DNA of 47,504 nucleotides from Sulfuricurvum sp. (GTDB lineage Bacteria; Campylobacterota; Campylobacteria; Campylobacterales; Sulfurimonadaceae): NCBI GenBank assembly GCA_024762585.1, contig JANTHE010000002.1, positions 1 to 47,504 of the forward strand, read 5' to 3'. Shown piece by piece: positions 33,258 to 42,526 of this stretch (position 1 is its first letter; each line of letters starts with the position of its first letter). The notes under the pieces were generated by a model. It saw only the letters and a program-made list of their open reading frames with translations, ran no database searches and was not told where the DNA came from. The position numbers and the translations under genes were made by a program.

Positions 33258-34644
33258 CAGTGTTGCCAAAACCAAGCGTGCCTTCAAGCCGTTGATTCCC
33301 GGCAAGGCCTCACTCTATGTCTGCGGTCCTACAGTTTATGATGATGCTCACCTTGGGCACGCCAAGAGTGCGATCGTCTTCGACCTGCTGCGGCGCGTTC
33401 TTGAAGCTGAAGGCAGTGAAGTTACTTATGTTAGAAATATTACCGACATCGACGACAAGATCATCAACAAATCCCGAGAAACGGGCATCTCAATTACGAA
33501 AATTACTGACATTTATACAGAGGCATATCACCGCGACATGAGCGCGCTGGGCGTGAAGCGTCCTACCCTCGAGCCCAAAGCAACCGAATCGCTTGAGGCG
33601 ATGTTTGAACTGATTCAAAAACTCATTGACTCGGGCCACGCCTACCGCACCGACAGCGGCGATGTCTATTTTGACACACAAAGTGACAGCGAATACCTCA
33701 GTATCTCGCACCGGCATCAAGACGAAGCCGAAACACAGCAGCGGGTGGAGAGTTCGGATGAAAAGCGCTACCCGGCAGATTTCGCCCTCTGGAAAGCGGT
33801 GCATGACGACAGCATTACCTTCGATTCGCCCTTCGGTCCCGGACGCCCCGGCTGGCATACCGAGTGTTCGGCTATGATCGAAAAACACATCGACCGCGGC
33901 GGCGCCTACAGTGTCGATATCCACGGCGGCGGGGCGGACTTGCTCTTTCCCCACCACGAAAACGAAGCGGCGCAGACTCGCTGTGCGACGGGCCATGAGA
34001 TCGCCAACTACTGGATGCACAACGGCTTCGTGACCATCGATGGCGAGAAAATGAGCAAGAGCCTCGGCAACAGCTTCTTCATCAAAGACGCGCTGAAAGC
34101 CTATAGCGGTGAAGTGCTGCGTTTTTTCCTGCTTGGCACCCACTACCGCAGCGACTTCAACTTCAACGAGGAGGATCTGCTCGCGTCCAAAAAACGACTT
34201 GACCGCCTTTACCGGCTCAAAAAGCGGCTGTTCGGCCTCAATGCCAGAGACGACACCACGTCGTTTCAGTCCGCCCTGCTCGAAGCGCTCGGCGACGATC
34301 TCAGTATCTCCAGAGCGCTGGCACTGCTGGATGAAATGATTGCAGAAGCAAACGAAGGGCTGGATGCCAACCCCAAGGACAAAGTGCTCAAACGCCGCAT
34401 CCTGGCAGATCTCGCCTATGTCGAAACCTTGCTGGGAATCGGTACCATGAACCCTTATGAGTATTTCCAGCACGGTATCGACGAAGAGACCAAAGTGAAA
34501 ATCAATGCCCTGATCGACGCGCGCAACGCAGCGAAAAAGGCAAAGGATTTCGCCCGCTCCGACGCCATCCGCGATGAAATCGCCGCCATGGGCGTACAGT
34601 TGATGGACACGCCACAGGGCACCTTCTGGGAACGTTCAGAGTAA
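33244..34644 (+). CDS. cysS: Cysteinyl-tRNA synthetase
   Basis: A 466-residue class I synthetase charging tRNA-Cys. CGPTVYDDAHLGHAKS carries the zinc-ligand Cys27 and the HIGH-equivalent HLGH at 36-39. GWHTECSAMIEKH and GGADLLFPHHENE supply further zinc and adenylate-site residues, and EKMSKSLGN is the KMSKS loop at 269-273. The C-terminal anticodon-binding part (IDARNAAKKAKDFARSDAIRDEIAAMG) is complete. The true start at 33244 lies inside the murJ end; earlier in-frame codons would encode part of murJ out of frame. The stop is immediately followed by the GTG start of mgtE. Confidence 0.96.
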   Translation: MYIYDSVAKTKRAFKPLIPGKASLYVCGPTVYDDAHLGHAKSAIVFDLLRRVLEAEGSEVTYVRNITDIDDKIINKSRETGISITKITDIYTEAYHRDMSALGVKRPTLEPKATESLEAMFELIQKLIDSGHAYRTDSGDVYFDTQSDSEYLSISHRHQDEAETQQRVESSDEKRYPADFALWKAVHDDSITFDSPFGPGRPGWHTECSAMIEKHIDRGGAYSVDIHGGGADLLFPHHENEAAQTRCATGHEIANYWMHNGFVTIDGEKMSKSLGNSFFIKDALKAYSGEVLRFFLLGTHYRSDFNFNEEDLLASKKRLDRLYRLKKRLFGLNARDDTTSFQSALLEALGDDLSISRALALLDEMIAEANEGLDANPKDKVLKRRILADLAYVETLLGIGTMNPYEYFQHGIDEETKVKINALIDARNAAKKAKDFARSDAIRDEIAAMGVQLMDTPQGTFWERSE

Positions 34645-35994
34645 GTGAAACCGAAAATTCAAAAACATATCAACCTCATCCATGCCATTCATGAACAGCG
34701 CAACCACTTCAATCCGACCACGGCGGCCAAAAGCCTCGTCAAACTTTTTGACTACGACCCGGGCCTCTTCTTTTCCAACCTGGGAAAACTAAATCACCAG
34801 CATCTGGGGGAAGTGCTGCTGGAGCTGCCGCGCGAACCGCTCGAGGTGGCCATAGAACGCCTGACGCCGCACCGCCTCGCCCGCGCCGCCGAAGCGATCG
34901 AAAGCGACGAGGCGACCGACCTGCTGCAGCGTATTCGCGAGCACCATCCCAACCTTGCGGAAAAAATCCTCTCCCTGATGAGCGCGGCGGACCGTCGTGA
35001 GGTCGTCGAGCTCTCCAAGTACACCGACGATCAGGCGGGCGCGTACATGGAGCGCGAATTTCTGGCCGCCCGGCCGCAAGACAGCGTCGTCGACGTCAAG
35101 CATCTCATCCGCCGCTTCCGCCAGCATGAAGCCTCCAGTCCCATCATAAAACTATTCGTCACCGATGACGAGGGTCGTCTCGTCGGTTCGGTCCACTTTA
35201 CCGACCTGCTGCTGTTTGAAGATGACACGACGATTGAAACCGTGCTTGAAAAAACAGGGCACAAGCGTCCGCTCACCATTCGCCCGGTTTCGCCGATTGC
35301 CGAAGTCGTCCGATTGTTCGAAGAGTACGACCTCAACATCATCGCCGTGGTCAATAAATCCGGCAAACTGATCGGGCGTATCGTCTACGACGACATTTAC
35401 GACATGATCCGCCAGATGGAAACCGAGCAGGTCTACGGCTTGGCCGGCGTAGACGACGAAGCCGAAGAAGGGCCGTTTAGGCAGGCCGCAGTGCAGCGTC
35501 TGAGCTGGCTGCTCTTCAACCTCGCGGCCATTCTGATCGCCTCCGCCGTCATTGACCAGTTCGACCAGACCATCGCCTCCTACGTCGCCCTGGCCGCACT
35601 GCTTCCCGTCATCGCCGCACTGGGCGGCAATGCGGGGATGCAGGCGCTGACCGTTACTGTTCGGCGCCTGGCACTGGGCGAGATCGAGTATTCTAACGCT
35701 AAGAATGCTCTGCGGCGCGAAGCCAAGATTGTCCTGTTCAACGGTACGGCCATCGCCGCAGTCGCCGGTCTGGTCGTTTACGTCTGGTTCGGCGACCCCA
35801 TGCTGAGCTTCATCGTTGTCGCCGCCATCTTTTTGAACCTGCTCGTCGCGGGAGTTGCCGGTACACTCATACCGCTCGGACTGCACCGGGTCGGGATTGA
35901 TCCGGCGGTAGCATCATCCATCTTTTTGACCACGACAACTGATATCTTTGGCTTTTTTATCTTCTTATTATTGGCCGAAATGTTTTTACTTTGA
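34645..35994 (+). CDS. mgtE: MgtE-type magnesium channel
   Basis: A 449-residue magnesium transporter. An N-terminal superhelical MgtE_N domain occupies about 20-130. A tandem CBS pair spans about 135-255 (MEREFLAARPQDSVVDVKHLI, then RPVSPIAEVVRLFEEYDLNIIAVV), followed by the connecting helix and five membrane helices from about 275. PVIAALGGNAGMQALT and DPAVASSIFLTTTTDIFGFF are the pore signatures. The cytosolic domains sense Mg2+ and gate the channel. The GTG start touches the cysS stop codon directly, so translation is probably coupled. Confidence 0.94.
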   Translation: MKPKIQKHINLIHAIHEQRNHFNPTTAAKSLVKLFDYDPGLFFSNLGKLNHQHLGEVLLELPREPLEVAIERLTPHRLARAAEAIESDEATDLLQRIREHHPNLAEKILSLMSAADRREVVELSKYTDDQAGAYMEREFLAARPQDSVVDVKHLIRRFRQHEASSPIIKLFVTDDEGRLVGSVHFTDLLLFEDDTTIETVLEKTGHKRPLTIRPVSPIAEVVRLFEEYDLNIIAVVNKSGKLIGRIVYDDIYDMIRQMETEQVYGLAGVDDEAEEGPFRQAAVQRLSWLLFNLAAILIASAVIDQFDQTIASYVALAALLPVIAALGGNAGMQALTVTVRRLALGEIEYSNAKNALRREAKIVLFNGTAIAAVAGLVVYVWFGDPMLSFIVVAAIFLNLLVAGVAGTLIPLGLHRVGIDPAVASSIFLTTTTDIFGFFIFLLLAEMFLL

Positions 35995-36028
35995 TTCCTT
36001 CATAAACCATAATTCATACAATCTTAAG

Positions 36029-36034
36029 TATAAT
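36029..36034 (+). promoter_or_regulatory. -10 hexamer for the pyrD-yggS operon
   Basis: A perfect TATAAT 22 bases before the pyrD start gives a leader of about 15 bases that includes the ribosome site ACAGG. Upstream is AT-rich without a clear -35 box. Confidence 0.6.
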
Positions 36035-36056
36035 CGCCTCAAAAAACAGGTATGCA

Positions 36057-37115
36057 ATGATCGCTTACGATACCCTCAAACCGTGGCTTTTCAAACTGCA
36101 GCCCGAGACGGCGCACCATGTCGTGGCCACGCTGCTGCGTTCGGCCAACGTCTACCCTGCGGCGTTCAACGGTTGGATTGAAAAGCATTTCGTCGCTGAC
36201 GAGATGCTGAATCAGGAGCTGTTCGGCCGTATCTTTCTCAACCCAGTGGGGCTGGGTGCGGGCTTTGACAAAAACGCCACCATGATCCGCGGCATTCAGG
36301 CACTGGGGTTCGGGTTTACCGAAATCGGTACCATGACGCCGCAGCCGCAGCCGGGCAATCCAAAACCGCGCATGTTTCGCCATGTCGAAGAGGAGACGCT
36401 GCAAAACGCCATGGGGTTCAACAACGACGGCATGTACAAGGTGCAGCAGCGTCTCAAGACGCGCTACCCGTTCACCACGCCCATCGGGGTCAACATCGGC
36501 AAGAACAAGACCACCGACGAGCGTGACGCCATCCGCGACTACACGCAGCTCATCCGGGGCCTGCACATGCTCGGCGACTACCTCGTCATCAACATCTCCT
36601 CACCCAACACGCCGGGGCTGCGCGACCTGCAGAATGAGGCGTTCATCAGCAACCTCTTTGCCGAAGCCAAAGCGATCACCGACAAGCCGATCCTGCTTAA
36701 AATCGCGCCGGACATGACAGCGCAGCAGGCGGTTGACCTCACTTCCCTCGCCGTCGAAAAGGGTGCGGACGGCATCATCGCCACCAACACGACCGTCGAT
36801 TACTCGCTGGTCGCGCACCCCGAAAGCGTCGGGGGACTGTCGGGCAAGGTGCTCAAAACCAAGAGTTTTGAAATTTTCGACGCGGTGGCGAAAGCGCTCT
36901 ACGGCAAGACCGTCCTCGTCTCCGTCGGGGGTATCGATTCCGCCGAGGAGGCCTATCGCCGTATTCGCGCCGGTGCGTCGCTGGTGCAGGTCTACTCCGC
37001 GCTTGTCTTCAAGGGGCCGGAGTTGATCGGCGATATCAACCGGGAGCTGGTCGCACTGCTGCAGCGCGACGGCTTCGCAAAGATCGCGCAGGCGATCGGG
37101 GCGGACCGAACATGA
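36057..37115 (+). CDS. pyrD: Dihydroorotate dehydrogenase (quinone), class 2
   Basis: A 352-residue flavoenzyme oxidising dihydroorotate to orotate and passing electrons to quinone. Class 2 features are the N-terminal membrane-association helices (TLKPWLFKLQPETAHHVV), NPVGLGAGFDKNA, TEIGTMTPQPQPGNPKPRMFR, NAMGFNNDGM, INISSPNTPGLRDLQ with the catalytic Ser near residue 181, and late phosphate-binding glycines VSVGGIDSAEEAYRRI. It is the first gene of a chain of seven genes joined by overlaps or immediate junctions. The same start of order (pyrD, M16 peptidase, dapA, short-chain reductase) occurs in Campylobacter jejuni as I recall. Confidence 0.95.
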   Translation: MIAYDTLKPWLFKLQPETAHHVVATLLRSANVYPAAFNGWIEKHFVADEMLNQELFGRIFLNPVGLGAGFDKNATMIRGIQALGFGFTEIGTMTPQPQPGNPKPRMFRHVEEETLQNAMGFNNDGMYKVQQRLKTRYPFTTPIGVNIGKNKTTDERDAIRDYTQLIRGLHMLGDYLVINISSPNTPGLRDLQNEAFISNLFAEAKAITDKPILLKIAPDMTAQQAVDLTSLAVEKGADGIIATNTTVDYSLVAHPESVGGLSGKVLKTKSFEIFDAVAKALYGKTVLVSVGGIDSAEEAYRRIRAGASLVQVYSALVFKGPELIGDINRELVALLQRDGFAKIAQAIGADRT

Positions 37116-38416
37116 TCCGCCTGTTTATTACACTATTTTCAATCTTAGGAACACTTATGGCCAATTCACTGCCGCCTTATGAATCACACACACTCGACAA
37201 CGGAATGCAGATTGTCGTCATTCCCATGCACAACGATACCAATGTCATCTCGACCGACGTCTTCTACAAAGTCGGCAGCCGCAACGAAGTGATGGGCAAG
37301 ACGGGCATCGCCCACATGCTCGAACACATGAACTTCAAATCGACCAAGCATCTCGATGCCGGCGAGTTCGACGAAGAGGTCAAAAGCGTCGGCGGCGTCA
37401 ACAACGCCTCGACCGGGTTCGACTATACGCACTACTTCATCAAAAGCTCGACACCGAACGCGGAGAAGTCCATCAGCCTCTTCGCCGAGCTGATGGCGAA
37501 CCTCAACCTCAAAGACGAGGAGTTCCAGCCCGAGCGCAACGTCGTTGCCGAAGAGCGCCGCTGGCGCACAGATAACAACCCGCTGGGCTACCTCTATTTC
37601 CGCCTCTTCAACAACGCGTATCTCTACCACCCTTACCACTGGACGCCGATCGGTTTTATGAACGACATCCAGACCTGGAGCATCGACGACATCCGCAATT
37701 TTCACGCCACCTACTACCAGCCGCAAAACGCCATTTTGATCGTCACCGGTGATATCGAGCCCAAAACCGTTTTCGATCTGGCGGCAAAGCACTTCGGCCC
37801 CATCAAGAACAGCCGCGACATCCCTGCCGTCAAGGCCGTCGAACCGGAACAGGATGGTGCAAAACGGGTCTATATTGACAAAGAGAGCGAAGTCGAGATG
37901 CTGGCCATCGTCTACCACATTCCCGATTTCCGCCATCACGACCAGCCTGCGCTTTCGGCGATATCGGAGATGCTCAGTTCGGGCAAAAGCAGCCGGCTCT
38001 ACAGTGAGCTGGTCGACAAAAAGCGGCTTGTCAACCAGATCTACGCCTACAACATGGAGCAGACCGACCCGGGCCTGTTCGTCTTTATGGCGGCATGCAA
38101 CCCCGGCGTGAAGGCCGAAACGGTCGAAGCGGAACTGCACAAACAGATCGAACGTCTCAAGAGCGAGAAGGTCTCCGCGCAGGAGCTCGAAAAGGTCAAG
38201 ATCAACACCCGTGCGGATTTCATCTTTTCGCTCGAAAGCGCCAGTTCCGTCGCCGGACTCTTCGGCGGCTACCTTGCGCGTGGCGACATTAAACCGCTGG
38301 AGAGCTACGAGGAGAACATCGCGGCGCTGACACCTGAAACCATCCTGAAAACAGCGCAGACCTATTTTAACGAGAAACACTCGACGACGATTATTTTGAG
38401 AAAGGCAGAGCAATGA
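37112..38416 (+). CDS. M16 family zinc peptidase
   Basis: A 434-residue protein with a signal-like N-terminus (LFITLFSILGTLMANSL), so probably periplasmic. The inverted zinc motif HMLEH lies at 68-72, and the distal Glu is in the RNVVAEERRW segment near 147, completing the M16 HXXEH...E site. The second half (about 225-434) is the non-catalytic M16 domain with the conserved SSGKSSRLYSELVDKK region. It overlaps pyrD and dapA by ATGA junctions. The biological substrate is unknown; it is a conserved member of this operon. Confidence 0.92.
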   Translation: MIRLFITLFSILGTLMANSLPPYESHTLDNGMQIVVIPMHNDTNVISTDVFYKVGSRNEVMGKTGIAHMLEHMNFKSTKHLDAGEFDEEVKSVGGVNNASTGFDYTHYFIKSSTPNAEKSISLFAELMANLNLKDEEFQPERNVVAEERRWRTDNNPLGYLYFRLFNNAYLYHPYHWTPIGFMNDIQTWSIDDIRNFHATYYQPQNAILIVTGDIEPKTVFDLAAKHFGPIKNSRDIPAVKAVEPEQDGAKRVYIDKESEVEMLAIVYHIPDFRHHDQPALSAISEMLSSGKSSRLYSELVDKKRLVNQIYAYNMEQTDPGLFVFMAACNPGVKAETVEAELHKQIERLKSEKVSAQELEKVKINTRADFIFSLESASSVAGLFGGYLARGDIKPLESYEENIAALTPETILKTAQTYFNEKHSTTIILRKAEQ

Positions 38417-39309
38417 CGACAATTACCGGTTCCACGACCGCACTGATCACCCCCTTTAAAAACGGGAAACTCGACGAGGAGACCTTCGCGCAGCTCATCC
38501 AGCGCCAGATCGACAACGGTATCGACGCGGTTTGCCCCGTCGGCACGACCGGCGAAAGCGCGACGCTGACGCATGAGGAAGATATTCGCTGTATGGAGAT
38601 CGCCGTCGAGGTGTGCCGCGGCACCCGCACCAAAGTGCTTGCCGGCGCGGGCAGCAACGCCACCGCCGAAGCGGTGCGAACGGCCAAACAGGCGCAGGCC
38701 TGCGGCGTCGACGCGATCTTTTCGGTGAGCCCCTACTACAACAAACCCTCGCAGGAGGGGCTCTATCAGCATTACAAAGCCATCGCCGAAGCGGTGCCGG
38801 AACTGCCGTTCATGCTCTACAATGTACCTGGCCGCACAATGTCCGACATCTCGGCCGACACCGTCATCCGCCTCTTTGACGATCTGCCGAATATTTTCGG
38901 CATCAAAGAGGCCACGGGAAGCCTCGAACGTACCGTGGAGCTACTTTCACGCCGCCCGGAGCTCAAGGTCTTCAGCGGCGACGACGCCATTGACTACCCG
39001 ATTCTCGCCGCCGGCGGCGCGGGCATCACCTCGGTCACGGCCAACCTGCTGCCGAATCTGAAATCCAGACTGGTCAAAAGCGCGCTCGAAGGCGATTTCG
39101 CAACTTCGCGGACACTTAACGAACAGCTGCACCCCATCAACAAGGTTCTCTTTTGCGAAGCGAACCCCATTCCCATCAAGGCGGCCATGTACCTCGCGGG
39201 CCTGATCGACACCCTCGAGTACCGCCTGCCGCTGGTCCCGCCATCGAAAGAGAACATGAAAAAGATCGAAACGGTTATGCAAAACTATACCATCGTAGGA
39301 GCGAAATAG
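38413..39309 (+). CDS. dapA: 4-Hydroxy-tetrahydrodipicolinate synthase
   Basis: A 298-residue aldolase-family enzyme condensing pyruvate with aspartate semialdehyde for lysine and diaminopimelate synthesis. Motifs are the N-terminal GSTTALITPFKNGKLD, CPVGTTGESATL with the Thr-Thr pyruvate site, SPYYNKPSQEGLYQHY, YNVPGRT with Tyr136, and GIKEATG with Schiff-base Lys165. The order and spacing match E. coli Tyr133/Lys161. It starts within the M16 stop codon (ATGA), and the SDR gene begins on the base after its own stop codon. Confidence 0.96.
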   Translation: MTTITGSTTALITPFKNGKLDEETFAQLIQRQIDNGIDAVCPVGTTGESATLTHEEDIRCMEIAVEVCRGTRTKVLAGAGSNATAEAVRTAKQAQACGVDAIFSVSPYYNKPSQEGLYQHYKAIAEAVPELPFMLYNVPGRTMSDISADTVIRLFDDLPNIFGIKEATGSLERTVELLSRRPELKVFSGDDAIDYPILAAGGAGITSVTANLLPNLKSRLVKSALEGDFATSRTLNEQLHPINKVLFCEANPIPIKAAMYLAGLIDTLEYRLPLVPPSKENMKKIETVMQNYTIVGAK

Positions 39310-40086
39310 ATGTCTGAAATGAGAGGAAAAACAGTCGTTATTACGGGAGCCACCAAGGGAATCGGCAGAGCCATCGCCGAAAAGTTCGCCGCCAATGGCG
39401 TCAATGTCGCATTTACCTACAACAGCAACGAAGCGGTCGCCAACGAACTGGCGCAGGGGTGGGAAAACGCGTACGGCATCAAGGCCAGAGCTTACCCGCT
39501 TAACATCCTCGAGCCCGACGAGTTCAAGCCTCTCTTCACTTCGATTGACGAGGATTTCGACCGTATCGACTTTTTTGTCTCCAACGCCATGATCTACGGC
39601 CGTCCCGTTGTCGGCGGATACGGCAAATTCATGCGCCTCAAGCCCCGTGGCCTCAACAACATCTATACGGCGACCGTCAACGCTTTCGTGGTTGGCAGTC
39701 AGGAAGCCGCGAAGCGCATGGAGAAAGTGGGCGGCGGTGCTATTGTGACCATGTCCAGCACCGGCAATCTCGTCTATATCGAGAACTATGCCGGGCACGG
39801 TACGAACAAAGCGGCCGTCGAAGCGATGAGCCGCTACGCGGCGGTCGAACTGGGCGAGATGAACATCCGCGTCAACGCCGTCTCCGGCGGCCCGATCGAC
39901 ACCGATGCGCTCAAGGCATTCACCAACTATGAAGAGGTCAAGGCTGAAACGGTGAAACGGTCGGCACTCAACCGCATGGGGCAGCCCGAAGATATCGCCG
40001 GGGCCGTCTATTTCCTCTGTACCGAGGAGGCGGGCTGGATCACCGGTCAAACCATCGTGGTCGATGGGGGGACGACGTTTACATAA
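39310..40086 (+). CDS. FabL-like enoyl-ACP reductase (SDR superfamily)
   Basis: A 258-residue Rossmann-fold oxidoreductase. The cofactor motif TGATKGIG at 13-20 followed by the YNSNEAVANE segment suggests NADPH use. The catalytic pair is Tyr160-x6-Lys167 (NYAGHGTNKAAVEAMSRYAA), the spacing found in enoyl-ACP reductases rather than the Tyr-x3-Lys of FabG. The following VNAVSGGPIDTDALKAF stretch closely resembles Bacillus FabL (VNAVSGGAIDTDALKHF). It would reduce trans-2-enoyl-ACP in fatty-acid synthesis. It starts on the base after the dapA stop, and its stop codon shares its last base with the pgsA ATG. No gene symbol is given because an experimentally named orthologue is uncertain. Confidence 0.82.
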   Translation: MSEMRGKTVVITGATKGIGRAIAEKFAANGVNVAFTYNSNEAVANELAQGWENAYGIKARAYPLNILEPDEFKPLFTSIDEDFDRIDFFVSNAMIYGRPVVGGYGKFMRLKPRGLNNIYTATVNAFVVGSQEAAKRMEKVGGGAIVTMSSTGNLVYIENYAGHGTNKAAVEAMSRYAAVELGEMNIRVNAVSGGPIDTDALKAFTNYEEVKAETVKRSALNRMGQPEDIAGAVYFLCTEEAGWITGQTIVVDGGTTFT

Positions 40087-40640
40087 TGCTCAACCTGCCC
40101 AACGCGCTTGCGCTATCACGTATCATCATCGCGCCGCTGATGTTCTGGATCATTCTGAATCCGCAGCTGTTTACCGACAACGGGATCGACATCAGCTGGA
40201 ATTGGTATCTGGCCTCTTTGCTCTTCGTCCTCGCCAGTGCAACCGATTTCTTCGACGGCTACATCGCCCGTGAACTTGACCAGATCACGATGGCAGGGAA
40301 GATCCTCGATCCGCTGGCGGACAAGATGCTTATTCTCGCCGCCTTTTTGGGGTTGATGATGACAGACGCCGCATCGCCATGGGCGATCTATATCATCATT
40401 GTCCGAGAACTCTTCATTACGGGCCTGCGGACGGTATCGCTCAGCGAAGGCATCGACATCGCTGCTTCCTGGGCCGGCAAGGTCAAGACCGTCGCGCAGA
40501 TGTTCGCCGTAGGCTTTTTGCTGATGCACTGGCCCGGCGGGAACATCTTGTTATGGATCGCCGTTGCGCTCACCCTCTATTCCGGCGCGGAGTACGTCGT
40601 CGGATTCACACGAACCTATTCAAGGCATCACCAATCATGA
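40086..40640 (+). CDS. pgsA: CDP-diacylglycerol--glycerol-3-phosphate 3-phosphatidyltransferase
   Basis: A 184-residue membrane enzyme making phosphatidylglycerophosphate. The CDP-alcohol phosphotransferase signature D-G-x2-A-R-x8-G-x3-D-x3-D is seen as DFFDGYIARELDQITMAGK followed by ILDPLADKML (about residues 56-85). The N-terminal NLPNALALSRIIIAPLMFWII is typical of PgsA. The start uses the last base of the upstream stop codon, and the end overlaps rseP by ATGA. Confidence 0.93.
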   Translation: MLNLPNALALSRIIIAPLMFWIILNPQLFTDNGIDISWNWYLASLLFVLASATDFFDGYIARELDQITMAGKILDPLADKMLILAAFLGLMMTDAASPWAIYIIIVRELFITGLRTVSLSEGIDIAASWAGKVKTVAQMFAVGFLLMHWPGGNILLWIAVALTLYSGAEYVVGFTRTYSRHHQS

Positions 40641-41689
40641 GCTGGCTTATCTCTTTACTCGTTCTCTCGGCGCTGATCTTTTTTCATGAACTTGGCCATT
40701 TTACCGTCGCACGTCTGCTGGGGGTCTATGTCGAGGTGTTCAGCATCGGCTTTGGCAAAAAACTGGCTTCGTTTCGCGCGTTCAATACCGAATGGCGCAT
40801 TGCCGCCGTTCCGCTAGGCGGCTATGTCCGGATGAAAGGACAGGACGACAGCGATCCGACTAAAGTCAGTCCCGATCCTGATAGCTACAACAGTAAATCT
40901 CCCCTGCAGCGCATTGCCATTTTGCTGGCCGGCCCGGCAGCCAACTTTATCCTCGCCTTCGTGCTCTACTTCGCCATCGGTCTCGGCGGACCGCAGGTGC
41001 TTTCGCCCGTCATAGGCGAAACGGTCAAGGACTCTCCTGCCGCCAAGGCGGGATTGCAAACAAACGACCGGGTGCTGGCGATCAACGGGAAAGAGGTCAC
41101 GACATGGAAAGCGATGTCGGAGACCATCAAGCATGCGGATCAAACGCTCGATATGACCATTGAACGCGACGGCTATGTCACACATCTGTTCGTGACGCCC
41201 AAAATGACCGAAACGACCAATATGTTCCGAGAAACGGTCCATAGACCGATGGTCGGCATCAGTTCGGCCGGGGTGACCCATCGGCTTGATCTTGGTTTTA
41301 CAGAAGCCCTTGGCTATGCCGCTATAGAGACATGGCAGGCGTCGAAATTGATTTTTATCAGTCTTGAAAAGCTGGTGACCGGTGCCGTTCCGACTTCCGA
41401 GCTCGGCGGAGTCGTCACCATCGTCAAAATCACCGCAGATGCCAGTGCCGGCGGCTGGATGGCCGTCTTTTTCTTTGCCGCATTGATCTCGGTCAACCTC
41501 GGCGTACTGAATCTGCTGCCTATTCCCGCACTCGACGGCGGGCATATTATGTTCAATCTTTACGAGATGATTATGCGGCGCGCCCCCAGCGAAGCGGTGC
41601 TGATGAAGCTCACCATCGCCGGATGGGGCATTCTGCTCGGGCTGATGAGCCTGGGACTTTATAACGATATCAACAGGTTGATGCAATGA
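40637..41689 (+). CDS. rseP: Site-2 intramembrane metalloprotease RseP
   Basis: A 350-residue inner-membrane protease of the S2P family. HELGH at 17-21 in the first helix and PALDGGH with Asp300 in the third helix provide the zinc site. One PDZ domain (about 125-200: KAGLQTNDRVLAINGKEVTTWKAM) senses the trimmed substrate; the E. coli protein has two PDZ domains and is about 100 residues longer. The short form is the usual one in Campylobacterota. It cleaves membrane-bound anti-sigma factors or signal peptides. It overlaps pgsA and yggS by ATGA junctions. Confidence 0.94.
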   Translation: MSWLISLLVLSALIFFHELGHFTVARLLGVYVEVFSIGFGKKLASFRAFNTEWRIAAVPLGGYVRMKGQDDSDPTKVSPDPDSYNSKSPLQRIAILLAGPAANFILAFVLYFAIGLGGPQVLSPVIGETVKDSPAAKAGLQTNDRVLAINGKEVTTWKAMSETIKHADQTLDMTIERDGYVTHLFVTPKMTETTNMFRETVHRPMVGISSAGVTHRLDLGFTEALGYAAIETWQASKLIFISLEKLVTGAVPTSELGGVVTIVKITADASAGGWMAVFFFAALISVNLGVLNLLPIPALDGGHIMFNLYEMIMRRAPSEAVLMKLTIAGWGILLGLMSLGLYNDINRLMQ

Positions 41690-42363
41690 CACAGACGGAG
41701 TACAAAATCTACATCGATTCCATTATCGAGAGGATCGAAAAAGCGCGCATCAAAGTGAGTGAACACCACATTGTCAAAATCGTGGCGGTCAGTAAATATG
41801 TCGACGCCGATGCCGTGCGTGCCCTCTACGAGATCGGACAGCGCGCTTTCGGCGAAAACAAAGTACAGGACCTTAAAAGCAAAACGGAAGCACTCGAGGC
41901 GCTGCCGCTGGAGTGGCACTTTATCGGCAATCTTCAAAAGAACAAAATCAATCAGCTCATCGACCTCGATCCGTTCATGATGCAGTCTTTGCATTCACTG
42001 GAGCTGGCGGAGGCGCTGAACAAGCGGCTTGAAGCCAAAGGTAAAAGCATGGAGTGCCTGCTGCAGATCAACAGCGCCAAAGAAGTGACAAAGTCGGGCG
42101 TGATGCCCGAAGAAGCCGTTGACCTCTATGCGCAAATTGCGCAAACCTGTCCCCGCATCGACCTGCGCGGCGTCATGAGCATCGGAGCTCACACTGACGA
42201 CAAAAAAGCGATCCGAAGCAGTTTCGAAACGACCCGCGACATCTTCGACCATCTCCCGGACGCGACGATATGTTCCATGGGAATGAGCGGTGATTTCGAA
42301 TTGGCGATCGCCTGTGGCTCCACCATGGTTCGGCTCGGTTCCATTCTCTTTCCGGCGCGGTAA
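41686..42363 (+). CDS. yggS: YggS/PLPBP pyridoxal-phosphate homeostasis protein
   Basis: A 225-residue single-domain TIM-barrel protein of the alanine-racemase N-terminal fold that binds PLP without known catalysis and helps control PLP and amino-acid pools. VKIVAVSKYVDADAVRALYEIGQRAFGENKVQD, described here in parts, includes Lys37 in AVSKY as the PLP Schiff-base residue. EWHFIGNLQKNKI and the late MGMSGDFELAIACGSTMVRLG phosphate-binding region are complete. It is the last gene of the pyrD operon and starts in the rseP stop codon. No clear terminator follows. Confidence 0.93.
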   Translation: MTQTEYKIYIDSIIERIEKARIKVSEHHIVKIVAVSKYVDADAVRALYEIGQRAFGENKVQDLKSKTEALEALPLEWHFIGNLQKNKINQLIDLDPFMMQSLHSLELAEALNKRLEAKGKSMECLLQINSAKEVTKSGVMPEEAVDLYAQIAQTCPRIDLRGVMSIGAHTDDKKAIRSSFETTRDIFDHLPDATICSMGMSGDFELAIACGSTMVRLGSILFPAR

Positions 42364-42437
42364 TCTCCGCTCCTTTCCATAAACCCAAGCTCCTTTCTTA
42401 AAAGAAGATCAAACCATTGTTAATACTTCGTCCATTT

Positions 42438-42526
42438 TATCACCCAAATATCACTTATAACTGCTTCCTAACCGAAACATAACCATAAAATATAGATTTT
42501 TCTTATTTTTATCACAGGTTTGTCAC
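42438..42526 (+). promoter_or_regulatory. Two pairs of TATCAC direct repeats upstream of the cytochrome gene
   Basis: TATCAC occurs at 42438-42443 and 42449-42454, then TATCAC at 42510-42515 with TGTCAC at 42521-42526. Each pair has an 11-base pitch, one helical turn, and the two pairs are 72 bases apart. A further TATCAC is at 42594-42599, just before the ribosome site. Direct half-sites with 11-base pitch are the normal target form of OmpR-type response regulators. A possible -10 (TAAAAT) lies between the pairs near 42486. This accounts for most of the 249-base gene-free stretch at 42364-42612. Confidence 0.5.

Noticed and set aside
37184-38422. Minus-strand open frame of 412 codons opposite the M16 peptidase
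   Set aside because: It is a shadow of a GC-rich gene with intact catalytic motifs on the plus strand; it shows no recognisable domain.
38947-40050. Minus-strand open frame spanning dapA and the reductase gene
   Set aside because: It crosses two well-supported genes and has no start signal or domain.
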